A stretch of 8,023 nt of DNA from contig USBC01000082.1 of NCBI GenBank assembly GCA_900552845.1, positions 1 through 8,023 of the forward strand, read 5' to 3'. Positions 1 through 7,082 of this stretch are shown piece after piece. The notes beneath the pieces were generated by a model that was not told where the DNA came from, searched no databases, and saw only the letters and a program-made list of their open reading frames with translations. The position numbers and the translations under genes are program-made. Positions within the stretch are counted from its first letter, which is position 1; every line of letters begins with the position of its first letter. The DNA comes from an uncultured Oscillospiraceae bacterium. Lineage in GTDB: Bacteria; Bacillota; Clostridia; Oscillospirales; Ruminococcaceae.

Positions 1-1605
1 ACGCTCTATAAGGCGGATCCTTACGCCTTCCACACCCAGACCCCGCCGGAAAACGCCAGCAAGGTCTACCGGCTGGCGGGATACCGCTGGCACGATGAGG
101 AGTGGCTGGCGCAGCGCGCCGATCAGGACGCACGCAGTCTGCCGGTCAATATATACGAGCTGCACATCGGCTCATGGCGGCGCAATGCCGATGGCAACTT
201 CTACTCCTATCTGCAACTGGCGGAGGAACTGCCGCTTTATCTTACCGAAATGGGCTACACCCATGTGGAGCTGCTGCCCCCCACCGAGTACCCCTTTGAC
301 GGCTCGTGGGGCTATCAGGTGACGGGCTATTACGCCCCCAGCAGCCGCTACGGCACCCCGCACGATTTCATGGCGCTGGTAGATGCCTTGCACGAGGCAG
401 GCATCGGCGTCATCATGGATTGGGTGCCGGCGCACTTCCCCAAAGATGAGTTCGGCCTTTACGAATATGACGGTGCATGCTGCTATGAATACAGCGATCC
501 CGCCAAGTGGGAGCACAAGGACTGGGGCACCCGCGTTTTTGATTTCGGACGCACCGAGGTGCAGAGCTTCCTTGTCTCCAGCGCCAACTTCTGGGCGCAT
601 ACATATCACATCGACGGCATAAGAGTAGATGCCGTTGCCTCCATGCTGTACCTCGATTACGGCAGGCAGAACGGCGAGTGGACGCCCAATGTCAACGGCG
701 GTCGCGAAAATCTGGAGGCGGTGGCGTTCCTGCGCAAGCTGAACAGCTCCCTGCTCAGCGAGCATCAGGGCTTTTTGATGATTGCGGAGGAATCCACGGC
801 GTGGCCCTTGGTCACCCGCCCGCCGGAGGTCGGCGGTTTGGGCTTCAACTTCAAATGGAATATGGGCTGGATGAACGATACCCTGTTCTACACTTCGCTG
901 GATCCCTACTTCCGCAGCTACAATCACGATAAGCTCACCTTCAGCATGATGTACGCCTTCAGCGAAAATTTCATTCTGCCTATCTCTCACGATGAGGTGG
1001 TGCATGGGAAAGGCTCGCTGCTGGGAAAAATGCCGGGAGATTATAATCAGAAATTTGCAGGGCTGCGCACCTTTATGGGCTACATGATGACCCACCCCGG
1101 CAAAAAGCTGCTCTTTATGGGCTGCGAATTTGCCCAGTTCATTGAATGGGACTACCGCAAGGAGTTGGACTGGCTGCTGCTGGATTACGACAGCCACCGC
1201 AGAACCCGCGATTTTATTCGGGCGCTCAACCATTACTATCTTGCCCACCCCGCCCTGTGGCAGGTGGAGGATAACTGGGAGGGCTTCCGCTGGCTCAATG
1301 CCGATGACAACACCCGCAGCGTCATCACCTACTGCCGCACCGATGAAAAAGGCAGGCAGTCGCTGGTGCTGTGCAACTTTGCCGCACAACGCTGGGAGGA
1401 TTACCGCATGGGCGTGCCGCAGGCAGGCAGCTACCGAGTGGCACTGTGCAGCGAGGAGGAGCGCTACGGCGGCGCGGGCTTCGACTGTGAAACGGTTTAC
1501 CGCAGCGAGGAGACGCCGCTGGGACAGTGGGCGGATAGCATCACCCTTGATGTGCCGCCGCTGTGCTGCATCATACTGGAACCCATCAACACCGAGAAGG
1601 AGTGA
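1..1605 (+). CDS. glgB: 1,4-alpha-glucan (glycogen) branching enzyme GlgB, 5' end outside window
   Basis: GH13 enzyme that cuts alpha-1,4 glucan chains and rejoins them through alpha-1,6 bonds, making branch points in glycogen in the cytoplasm. The frame is open from base 1, so 534 C-terminal residues are visible and the N-terminus is missing. The catalytic barrel begins near the NIYELHIGSW stretch (about residue 50). GH13 regions are clear: DWVPAHF, then GIRVDAVASM with the nucleophile Asp at visible residue 210, IAEEST with the acid/base Glu at 263, and ISHDEVVHGK with the third Asp at 331. The 53 and 68 residue spacings match those I recall for E. coli GlgB (D405, E458, D526). A beta-sandwich C-terminal domain fills roughly the last 100 residues. 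It is the first visible gene of the glycogen operon and stops 6 nt before glgC. The gene looks intact within the window. Confidence 0.97.
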   Translation, partial: TLYKADPYAFHTQTPPENASKVYRLAGYRWHDEEWLAQRADQDARSLPVNIYELHIGSWRRNADGNFYSYLQLAEELPLYLTEMGYTHVELLPPTEYPFDGSWGYQVTGYYAPSSRYGTPHDFMALVDALHEAGIGVIMDWVPAHFPKDEFGLYEYDGACCYEYSDPAKWEHKDWGTRVFDFGRTEVQSFLVSSANFWAHTYHIDGIRVDAVASMLYLDYGRQNGEWTPNVNGGRENLEAVAFLRKLNSSLLSEHQGFLMIAEESTAWPLVTRPPEVGGLGFNFKWNMGWMNDTLFYTSLDPYFRSYNHDKLTFSMMYAFSENFILPISHDEVVHGKGSLLGKMPGDYNQKFAGLRTFMGYMMTHPGKKLLFMGCEFAQFIEWDYRKELDWLLLDYDSHRRTRDFIRALNHYYLAHPALWQVEDNWEGFRWLNADDNTRSVITYCRTDEKGRQSLVLCNFAAQRWEDYRMGVPQAGSYRVALCSEEERYGGAGFDCETVYRSEETPLGQWADSITLDVPPLCCIILEPINTEKE

Positions 1606-1611
1606 CAACAG

Positions 1612-2826
<1,215 letters not shown>

Positions 2827-2827
2827 C

Positions 2828-3925
2828 ATGGCAAACAACAAAATGACGGGCATTATCTTTTCCAATTCGCACGATGGTGCTCTAGGCGGCTTGACCGCAC
2901 GGCGTTCCATGGGCTCGGTACCGTTTGCCAGCCGTTACCGCCTTGTCGATCTGGTGCTTTCCCGCATGTCTCACGCCGGCGTTGATTCTGTCGCCGTAGT
3001 CATGCAGAATAATTATCACTCCCTGATGGATCACATCGGCTCCGGCAAGGAGTGGGATCTTTCCCGCAAGCGGGGCGGCATCGCCTTTTTTCCGCCCTAT
3101 TCCTCTGCGGGCAGCGTTGGGTACAGCCGCGGCACGCTGGAATCCATGGCAGGCATTTTAAGCTATCTGCAGGCGTCCAAGGCGGATTACATCGCCGTTT
3201 CGGATTGCGATGTGATCTGTGGAGTGGATCTTTCCGATGTGCTGGAATACCACATTGCGCACGAGGCGGGTATCACCCTCATCTGCACCGAGAACAGCCA
3301 CAGCTCGGTCATGGTCTCCGCCGGCGAGGACGGCAGGCTGCTGGAAGCTACCCGCGGCGGCGAGGGCGAATTGATGTTCAATAATATGTATATCATCAAT
3401 CGTGAACTGCTTATTCAGCTTGTTACCGAGGCGGCAAGCCTCAACCAGTATTCCTTTGTGGATACCTGTCTGATCCAAAAGGGCAGAGAACTGCCCATCT
3501 ACTGCTACCGCTATGATGGCTTCTGCCGTGCAGCGGATAGCATGCAGGCGTACTTCGAGATTTCCATGTGCCTGCTCGATCCTGCCGTCCGCAACTCGCT
3601 GTTCCCGATGGACCGTCCGGTTTTCACCCGCGTGCAGGACGAAGTTCCCGTCAAATACGGTCTTTCTGCTGCGGTCTCCAATTCTCTTGTGGCAGATGGC
3701 TGTATTATCGAAGGACGGGTGGAAAACTGCATCGTATTCCGCGGTGCACGCATCGGTCACGGCGCAGTGGTCAAAAATTCCATTATTATGCAGGGCAGCT
3801 ACATCGGCAATGGCGCCGATCTCGATTATTGCATCTGTGATAAGGGCGTTTTGGTGGCGGATCACCGCCGGCTGGCGGGATATGCCAGCTATCCGCTGTA
3901 TCTGCCGCGCGATACCCGTGTATAA
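2828..3925 (+). CDS. glgD: GlgD, non-catalytic paralogue/regulatory subunit of ADP-glucose pyrophosphorylase
   Basis: Paralogue of GlgC found in Firmicutes. From studies of other Firmicutes it is known to form a mixed complex with GlgC and tune its activity. The 365 residues keep the GlgC fold: VPFASRYRLVDLVLSRM near the N-terminus and a C-terminal beta-helix from about residue 270 (VENCIVFRGARIGHGAVVKNSII). Catalytic signatures are lost: the GGQGSRL loop reads DGALGGL, SGDHIY reads SDCDVI (125-130), and no FEEKP/Lys motif is present. It is therefore probably inactive alone. The start at 2828 (MANNKMTG) is chosen because AGGAGG at 2813-2818, in the last glgC codons, sits 9 nt upstream. A longer in-frame start at 2765 would overlap glgC by 62 nt and lacks this spacing. 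The tandem position next to glgC suggests ancestral duplication and divergence. Confidence 0.95.
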   Translation: MANNKMTGIIFSNSHDGALGGLTARRSMGSVPFASRYRLVDLVLSRMSHAGVDSVAVVMQNNYHSLMDHIGSGKEWDLSRKRGGIAFFPPYSSAGSVGYSRGTLESMAGILSYLQASKADYIAVSDCDVICGVDLSDVLEYHIAHEAGITLICTENSHSSVMVSAGEDGRLLEATRGGEGELMFNNMYIINRELLIQLVTEAASLNQYSFVDTCLIQKGRELPIYCYRYDGFCRAADSMQAYFEISMCLLDPAVRNSLFPMDRPVFTRVQDEVPVKYGLSAAVSNSLVADGCIIEGRVENCIVFRGARIGHGAVVKNSIIMQGSYIGNGADLDYCICDKGVLVADHRRLAGYASYPLYLPRDTRV

Positions 3926-3946
3926 TATATAAATAGGAGGCTCGGT

Positions 3947-5362
3947 ATGAAAATTCTGTTTGCCTGCAGCGAATGCAGCCCCTTTGCCGCCTCCGGCGGT
4001 CTTGCCGATGTCGCAGGCTCCCTGCCTGCCGCCCTGCAAAAGGAAGGCGCGGAGTGCCGTGTGATTCTGCCGCTTTACGGCAGCATCGGCTTGCAGTGGC
4101 GCAGCAGCATGACCTTCCTCACCAGCTTTGGCGTGCCGCTTTCGTGGCGGGTGGCGCACTGCGGTGTGTTTACTCTGCAGCATGGCGGCGTACAGTATTA
4201 TTTTTTGGATAACGAACAGTACTTCAAGCGGGAGGGCGGCATCTACGGCTACTTTGATGAAGCCGAGCGTTTCGCCTTTTTCTCCAAGGCAGTGCTGGAA
4301 ACCCTGACCCACATCGACTATGAGCCCGATGTCATTCATTGTAACGATTGGCAGACAGCGCTCATTCCGGTCTATCTCAATGTCTACTACCGCGGCGTGC
4401 CAAAGCTCTCCGAAACGCACACCGTTTTCACCATTCACAATATCCAGTATCAGGGGCAGTTCGGCTTAGATGTCGCCCGTGATGTCTGCGGTCTGCCAGA
4501 TTGGGCGGTGGGCAAGGTGGAATTCCACGGCGACCTGAATATGATGAAGGGCGCTTTGGAGGAATGCGAGCGGATCTCCACCGTCAGCCCCACCTACGCG
4601 CGGGAGATCCTTGATCCCTACTTCGGGCATGGCTTAGATGAGATCCTGCGGCAAAAGCAGTGGAAGCTGTGCGGCATCTTAAACGGCATTGATACCGTCG
4701 GCTACAATCCTGCCAAGGATCGCGCACTGGCGGCAAACTTCTCCCTTCGCAAGCCGGAGGGCAAGGCAGTATGCAAAGCCGCCCTGCAGCAGCAGATGCA
4801 TCTGCCGGAGCAGCCCGATACCCCGGTGCTTGCCATGGTCAGCCGTCTGGTCACCCACAAGGGCTTCGATCTTGTGCGCTACGCCATGGAGGAAATGCTG
4901 CGCATGGGTATGCAGGTTGTCATTCTGGGCAGCGGCGAGCAGCAGTACGAGGACTTTTTTGCGGAGATGCAATGGCGGCACCCGCAGCAGGTGGCGTTCA
5001 CCTGCGGCTTTAAGCCGGAGCTTTCCCGCTGCATTTATGCAGGCGCCGATCTTTTCCTCATGCCCAGCCAAAGCGAACCCTGCGGGCTTTCCCAAATGAT
5101 CGCCCTGCGCTACGGTGCCGTTCCCATTGTTCGCAGCACCGGCGGCTTGGCGGATTCCATCATCGACTGGGATACCCCCGGCGGCGGCTGCGGCTTCACC
5201 TTCCAGAGCTACAATGCCGATGATATGCTGGGTGCGGTTCGCCGTGCAATGGGGCTTTATTACAGCGACTACCGCTCGGAAATGGTTCCCCGCGCCCTCA
5301 AGTGCGATTTCAGCTGGCGGCGCAGCGCCAAGCAGTACATGGCAATGTACCTCGGCATATAA
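3947..5362 (+). CDS. glgA: Glycogen synthase GlgA (GT5, ADP-glucose dependent)
   Basis: Transfers glucose from ADP-glucose to the non-reducing end of an alpha-1,4 glucan. The 471 residues form a GT-B fold: an N-terminal GT5 domain with SGGLADVAGSLP (16-27), HCNDWQT, and IHNIQYQG with H164, followed by a GT1-like C-terminal domain with VSRLVTHKG (R300 and K305) and EPCGLSQ with E377, and STGGLADSIID near the end. R300, K305 and E377 fall at the same numbers as I recall for the E. coli enzyme, so the alignment is nearly gapless. The nucleotide-binding Lys15 of the classical K-x-G-G-L motif is Ala15 here. AGGAGG at 3935-3940 is 6 nt upstream of ATG, and the gap to glgD is 21 nt. It is the last gene of the operon, followed by a hairpin. 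Confidence 0.97.
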   Translation: MKILFACSECSPFAASGGLADVAGSLPAALQKEGAECRVILPLYGSIGLQWRSSMTFLTSFGVPLSWRVAHCGVFTLQHGGVQYYFLDNEQYFKREGGIYGYFDEAERFAFFSKAVLETLTHIDYEPDVIHCNDWQTALIPVYLNVYYRGVPKLSETHTVFTIHNIQYQGQFGLDVARDVCGLPDWAVGKVEFHGDLNMMKGALEECERISTVSPTYAREILDPYFGHGLDEILRQKQWKLCGILNGIDTVGYNPAKDRALAANFSLRKPEGKAVCKAALQQQMHLPEQPDTPVLAMVSRLVTHKGFDLVRYAMEEMLRMGMQVVILGSGEQQYEDFFAEMQWRHPQQVAFTCGFKPELSRCIYAGADLFLMPSQSEPCGLSQMIALRYGAVPIVRSTGGLADSIIDWDTPGGGCGFTFQSYNADDMLGAVRRAMGLYYSDYRSEMVPRALKCDFSWRRSAKQYMAMYLGI

Positions 5363-5366
5363 TACA

Positions 5367-5400
5367 AAGTCCCTGCCATCGGCGGGGACTTGACATTTTA
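5367..5400 (+). terminator. Probable terminator of the glg operon
   Basis: An 11-bp stem (5367-5377 with 5381-5391, one G-U pair) closes a 3-nt ATC loop right after the glgA stop. The following stretch, ATTTTAT, is a weak T-tract and starts a few bases late, so termination may be partial. The last two bases of the stem are part of the -35 box of the next plus-strand promoter. Confidence 0.6.
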
Positions 5401-5418
5401 TCCATTCCTTGCTACAAT
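5390..5418 (+). promoter_or_regulatory. Consensus sigma-A promoter for a small plus-strand RNA (antitoxin candidate)
   Basis: TTGACA at 5390-5395, a spacer of exactly 17 nt, and TACAAT at 5413-5418. The predicted start is near 5425. No plausible protein gene follows before the terminator at 5473-5520, so it should drive a short non-coding RNA facing the minus-strand toxin gene. The hexamers and spacing are identical to those of the toxin promoter at 5659-5687. Confidence 0.8.
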
Positions 5419-5434
5419 GATGATACAAAAAGGT

Positions 5435-5465
5435 GATGCGACCGGACAGCGGTTGTATTCCCTCG
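5435..5465 (+). repeat. Leader repeat, plus-strand copy (in antitoxin RNA)
   Basis: GATGCGA (5435-5441), 7 nt, then GCGGTTGTATTCCCTCG (5449-5465). The same two blocks in the same order occur in the minus-strand toxin leader (5652-5618), where the 17-mer differs at two positions and the gap is 11 nt. The two copies form an inverted repeat around the toxin gene. Confidence 0.65.
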
Positions 5466-5472
5466 TTTTGGT

Positions 5473-5520
5473 TAAAAAATAACCGTCAAGCCGTGGAAAG
5501 CATTGGGCGGTTATTTTTTA
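5473..5520. terminator. Bidirectional terminator shared by toxin mRNA and antisense RNA
   Basis: A perfect 13-bp inverted repeat: 5473-5485 (TAAAAAATAACCG) with 5508-5520 (CGGTTATTTTTTA), around a 22-nt loop. The A/T end of the stem supplies a run of six T on both strands, so it can stop transcription from either side. The toxin stop codon (5511-5513, minus strand) is inside the stem. Confidence 0.75.
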
Positions 5521-5591
5521 TTGCCTTGAAACAAAGCGATAATGCCGATAATCACTAAGCAAAACGCGAATAGCGCTTCGTATGTAACCAT
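5511..5591 (-). CDS. 26-residue hydrophobic peptide, putative holin-like type I toxin
   Basis: Very short membrane peptide: MVTYEALFAF at the N-terminus, one hydrophobic helix at about residues 6-21, and a polar, basic end GNKK. The start pattern (Met-x-x-Tyr-Glu-x-Leu), length and basic tail match what I recall of the Firmicute putative holin-like toxin family and, more loosely, TxpA/BsrG. Such peptides insert in the cytoplasmic membrane and are held off by an antisense RNA. The ATG at 5591 has an almost perfect extended SD, AAAGGGGGTGAT (5606-5595), 3 nt upstream. A longer frame opening at TTG 5720 is dismissed because it begins upstream of the promoter. The promoter at 5659-5687, the convergent RNA promoter at 5390-5418 and the shared terminator support a real transcription unit. 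Toxicity is inferred, not shown. Confidence 0.8.
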   Translation of the reverse strand: MVTYEALFAFCLVIIGIIALFQGNKK

Positions 5592-5594
5592 AGC

Positions 5595-5617
5595 ATCACC
5601 CCCTTTCCGGAAAGGAG
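5595..5617 (-). promoter_or_regulatory. Toxin SD with sequestering hairpin
   Basis: On the minus strand CTCCTTT (5617-5611) can pair with AAAGGGG (5606-5600) over a CCGG loop, a 7-bp stem with one G-U pair. It covers much of the SD (5606-5595). The core CCTTTCCGGAAAGG (5602-5615) is a perfect palindrome. SD masking of this kind is known in type I toxin mRNAs and would keep translation low. Confidence 0.6.
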
Positions 5618-5652
5618 CGGGGGAAAACAACCGCCGACCGTGTGATCGCATC
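5618..5652 (-). repeat. Leader repeat, minus-strand copy (in toxin 5' UTR)
   Basis: Read on the minus strand: GATGCGA (5652-5646), 11 nt, then GCGGTTGTTTTCCCCCG (5634-5618). This is the partner of the plus-strand copy at 5435-5465, with 15 of 17 bases identical in the long block. It lies at the very start of the predicted toxin mRNA. Confidence 0.65.
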
Positions 5653-5658
5653 TGTTTA

Positions 5659-5687
5659 ATTGTACCAACGTTGCCGGAATTTGTCAA
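5659..5687 (-). promoter_or_regulatory. Consensus sigma-A promoter of the toxin gene
   Basis: On the minus strand TTGACA (5687-5682), a 17-nt spacer and TACAAT (5664-5659). Predicted start near 5652, giving a leader of about 60 nt and an mRNA of about 180 nt ending at the terminator at 5473-5520. Confidence 0.8.
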
Positions 5688-5722
5688 CTTTCCTGTGCAT
5701 AGAATATCTTCCGCCCCCAAAA

Positions 5723-5855
5723 GTTACACCTGTTACAACTTCGTAACCAAATTGTGTCCCTGTTGCATACACATTTGTCTATCACTGGAGGAATTCACGG
5801 ATTGTTTACAATTTACTCCCCTAAATATTGCAAAAAGGGGTTGCATTTGGTTACA
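5723..5855 (+). repeat. Recurrent GTTACA motifs upstream of the surface protein gene
   Basis: GTTACA occurs at 5723-5728, 5732-5737 and 5850-5855, with a near copy TTTACA at 5805-5810. GTTAC (5732-5736) and GTAAC (5743-5747) form a small inverted repeat, and TTACA-ATA-TGTAA (5851-5863) is a palindrome inside the promoter spacer. This could be a set of regulator sites. The stretch also contains CCCCT/AGGGG arms (5817-5821, 5836-5840) just before the -35 box. No gene is seen in 5690-5870. Confidence 0.35.
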
Positions 5856-5869
5856 ATATGTAATACAAT
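5841..5869 (+). promoter_or_regulatory. Promoter of the surface protein gene
   Basis: TTGCAT (5841-5846), 17-nt spacer, TACAAT (5864-5869). Predicted start near 5876. The spacer contains the palindrome TTACAATATGTAA, a possible operator. Confidence 0.7.
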
Positions 5870-5880
5870 AACCATGGTAA

Positions 5881-5899
5881 GCGGCGGTGGAGACGCCGC
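5881..5899 (+). promoter_or_regulatory. GC-rich hairpin at the mRNA 5' end
   Basis: GCGGCG (5881-5886) pairs with CGCCGC (5894-5899) over a 7-nt loop, within a few bases of the predicted transcript start. Stable 5' hairpins are known to protect abundant mRNAs from decay, and that is the likely role here. The SD AGGAGG (5921-5926) is 21 nt further on and unpaired by this stem. Confidence 0.6.
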
Positions 5900-5934
5900 A
5901 CACCGAAACCAAAATAATTAAGGAGGATTTCACT

Positions 5935-7002
5935 ATGAAGAAAGTACTCGCTATCGTACTGGCTGTTGTTATGGTTTGCACCATGGCTCTGGCTGCTGAC
6001 ATCGTTATCAAGCCCGGTGATCCTATTAACCCCGGCACCCCCTCCGGCGCTGACTACACTGTCATGAACCCCGGCACCACCATCGCTTTGGATCTGGGCG
6101 CCGTCAAATGCTATGTTAAGGACGGCAAGTTCGTTCCCGCTAACAATGTTGTTACCGTTACCTTCGCTAAGGGCGCTGAGCTCGTTAAGTCTCAGGGCTG
6201 GGTAAAGGTTGATAAGAGCACCCAGGGCGCTCTGTATGGCGACAAGGATACCGATGGTTATCAGTATCAGATCACCTTCAAAGAGGATCTGAGCAAGATC
6301 GCTGACAAGAAGATCGCTAACATCTCCATCTCTGGCGTTTCCTTCAAGGCTACCGGCTACAATGCTGTTGATGTTATGCCCAAGGCTACCACCACCGAGA
6401 AGTGCATCAACTACGCTTTCGGTTGGGAGAAGGTTGAAGTACCGCTGTCTGAGACTTCTACCACTCTGGGCACCACCGGCGGTCACATCAATGTTTTCAC
6501 TCCTCTCACCGACAAGGCTGGTAAGGAAGTTTCCGCTCTGGAAGTTAAGACCTCTGAGGGTATCGTTTATAACATCACCAAGGGTCTGGCTACCTATGTT
6601 ACCGACAAGACCATCGACTTCACCAACGAAGAGCTGAACAACGGCACTGTTGCTCCTGTTGCGACCTTCGTCAACACCCTGAACATCGCTGGTAAGGTTG
6701 AGTTTGCTAAGGGCGTTAACGCTGACAAGACTTACAGAGCTTATGCCAAGACCGCTGACGGCAAGGTTCTCTCTGTTCCCGTAACTGAGAAGGACGGCGT
6801 TATGAGCTTCACCATTCCCGCTCTGAGCAAGGTTATCATCACTGATGCTACCCTCAAGACTGTTGGTACTGCTGGTTCCACCGGCACCACCACCGGCACC
6901 ACCACCAACCCCGGCACCGGCGCTAACGATGTTGTTGGCGTAGCTGCTGCTCTGGCTGTTGTTGCTCTGGTTTCCGGCGCTGCTATCTCCCTGAAGAAAT
7001 AA
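5935..7002 (+). CDS. Secreted, probably sortase-anchored surface protein of unknown function
   Basis: 355 residues. The N-terminus MKKVLAIVLAVVMVCTMALA is a Sec signal peptide with an ALA-A cleavage site near residue 20. The body (about 25-310) is polar, beta-rich in appearance, and matches no domain I recognise. A Thr/Gly linker (315-324) leads to NPGTG (325-329), a hydrophobic segment (333-353) and a terminal KK, the layout of a sortase sorting signal with an NPxTG-type motif instead of LPxTG. The ATG at 5935 is chosen because AGGAGG is 8 nt upstream and the signal peptide starts here; an in-frame GTG at 5887 lies in the leader hairpin. Codon use differs from all neighbours: GCT for Ala, GTT for Val, and AAG for Lys with only four AAA codons. 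With the promoter, leader hairpin and terminator, this suggests very high expression. It is monocistronic. Confidence 0.85.
   Translation: MKKVLAIVLAVVMVCTMALAADIVIKPGDPINPGTPSGADYTVMNPGTTIALDLGAVKCYVKDGKFVPANNVVTVTFAKGAELVKSQGWVKVDKSTQGALYGDKDTDGYQYQITFKEDLSKIADKKIANISISGVSFKATGYNAVDVMPKATTTEKCINYAFGWEKVEVPLSETSTTLGTTGGHINVFTPLTDKAGKEVSALEVKTSEGIVYNITKGLATYVTDKTIDFTNEELNNGTVAPVATFVNTLNIAGKVEFAKGVNADKTYRAYAKTADGKVLSVPVTEKDGVMSFTIPALSKVIITDATLKTVGTAGSTGTTTGTTTNPGTGANDVVGVAAALAVVALVSGAAISLKK
6880..6906 (+). repeat. Thr/Gly-coding microrepeat
   Basis: Two perfect 12-nt units ACCGGCACCACC (6880-6891, 6892-6903) plus a partial third encode the TGTTTGTTT linker just before the NPGTG motif. Such tracts can change length between strains and probably act as a cell-wall spacer. 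Confidence 0.75.
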
Positions 7003-7047
7003 GTTAATCTTATCTCTCACCGAGAAGTTCGCTAAGAACTAAAAACA

Positions 7048-7077
7048 CCCCCCGATTTCTCCAGTCGGGGGGCTTTT
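7048..7077 (+). terminator. Strong intrinsic terminator after the surface protein gene
   Basis: CCCCCCGA (7048-7055) pairs with TCGGGGGG (7065-7072) over a 9-nt loop, followed by CTTTTC. It lies 45 nt after the stop codon and is preceded by an A-rich stretch. Confidence 0.9.
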
Positions 7078-7082
7078 CTATA

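Larger units (their letters stand above)
5425..5521 (+). ncRNA. Candidate antisense antitoxin RNA, about 95 nt
   Basis: Inferred from a consensus promoter immediately upstream and a terminator-like stem at 5473-5520. There is no credible coding sequence inside: a GGTGATG-like SD remnant is present near 5432 but no good ORF follows. Its 3' half is complementary to the 3' end of the convergent toxin mRNA, including the toxin stop codon and 3' untranslated region (about 5473-5520). This convergent, 3'-overlapping layout is that of type I toxin-antitoxin pairs such as TxpA/RatA and BsrG/SR4 of Bacillus subtilis. The exact ends are predictions. Confidence 0.65.

Noticed and set aside
3158..4438. 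A 426-codon minus-strand frame opposite glgD and glgA
   Set aside because: Same cause: in register with the sense codons of genes that avoid TTA, CTA and TCA.
5592..5720. N-terminal extension of the toxin to a 69-residue protein starting at TTG 5720
   Set aside because: The extension begins upstream of the consensus toxin promoter and has no SD, whereas the ATG at 5591 has an excellent one.
5542..5871. A 109-codon plus-strand frame across the toxin gene and upstream region
   Set aside because: No SD before its ATG, translation lacks protein character, and it runs antisense through the toxin gene and promoter and into the next promoter.
5802..5918. Possible leader peptide from TTG 5802 after GGAGG 5787-5791
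   Set aside because: The SD spacing is acceptable, but the frame runs through the surface gene promoter and leader hairpin and has a non-ATG start. No upstream promoter was seen.
5851..7020. A 389-codon minus-strand frame opposite the surface protein gene
   Set aside because: In register with the strongly codon-biased sense gene; the Gly-rich and Asn/Ser-rich translation is the mirror of the Thr/Gly linker and GTT/GCT codons.
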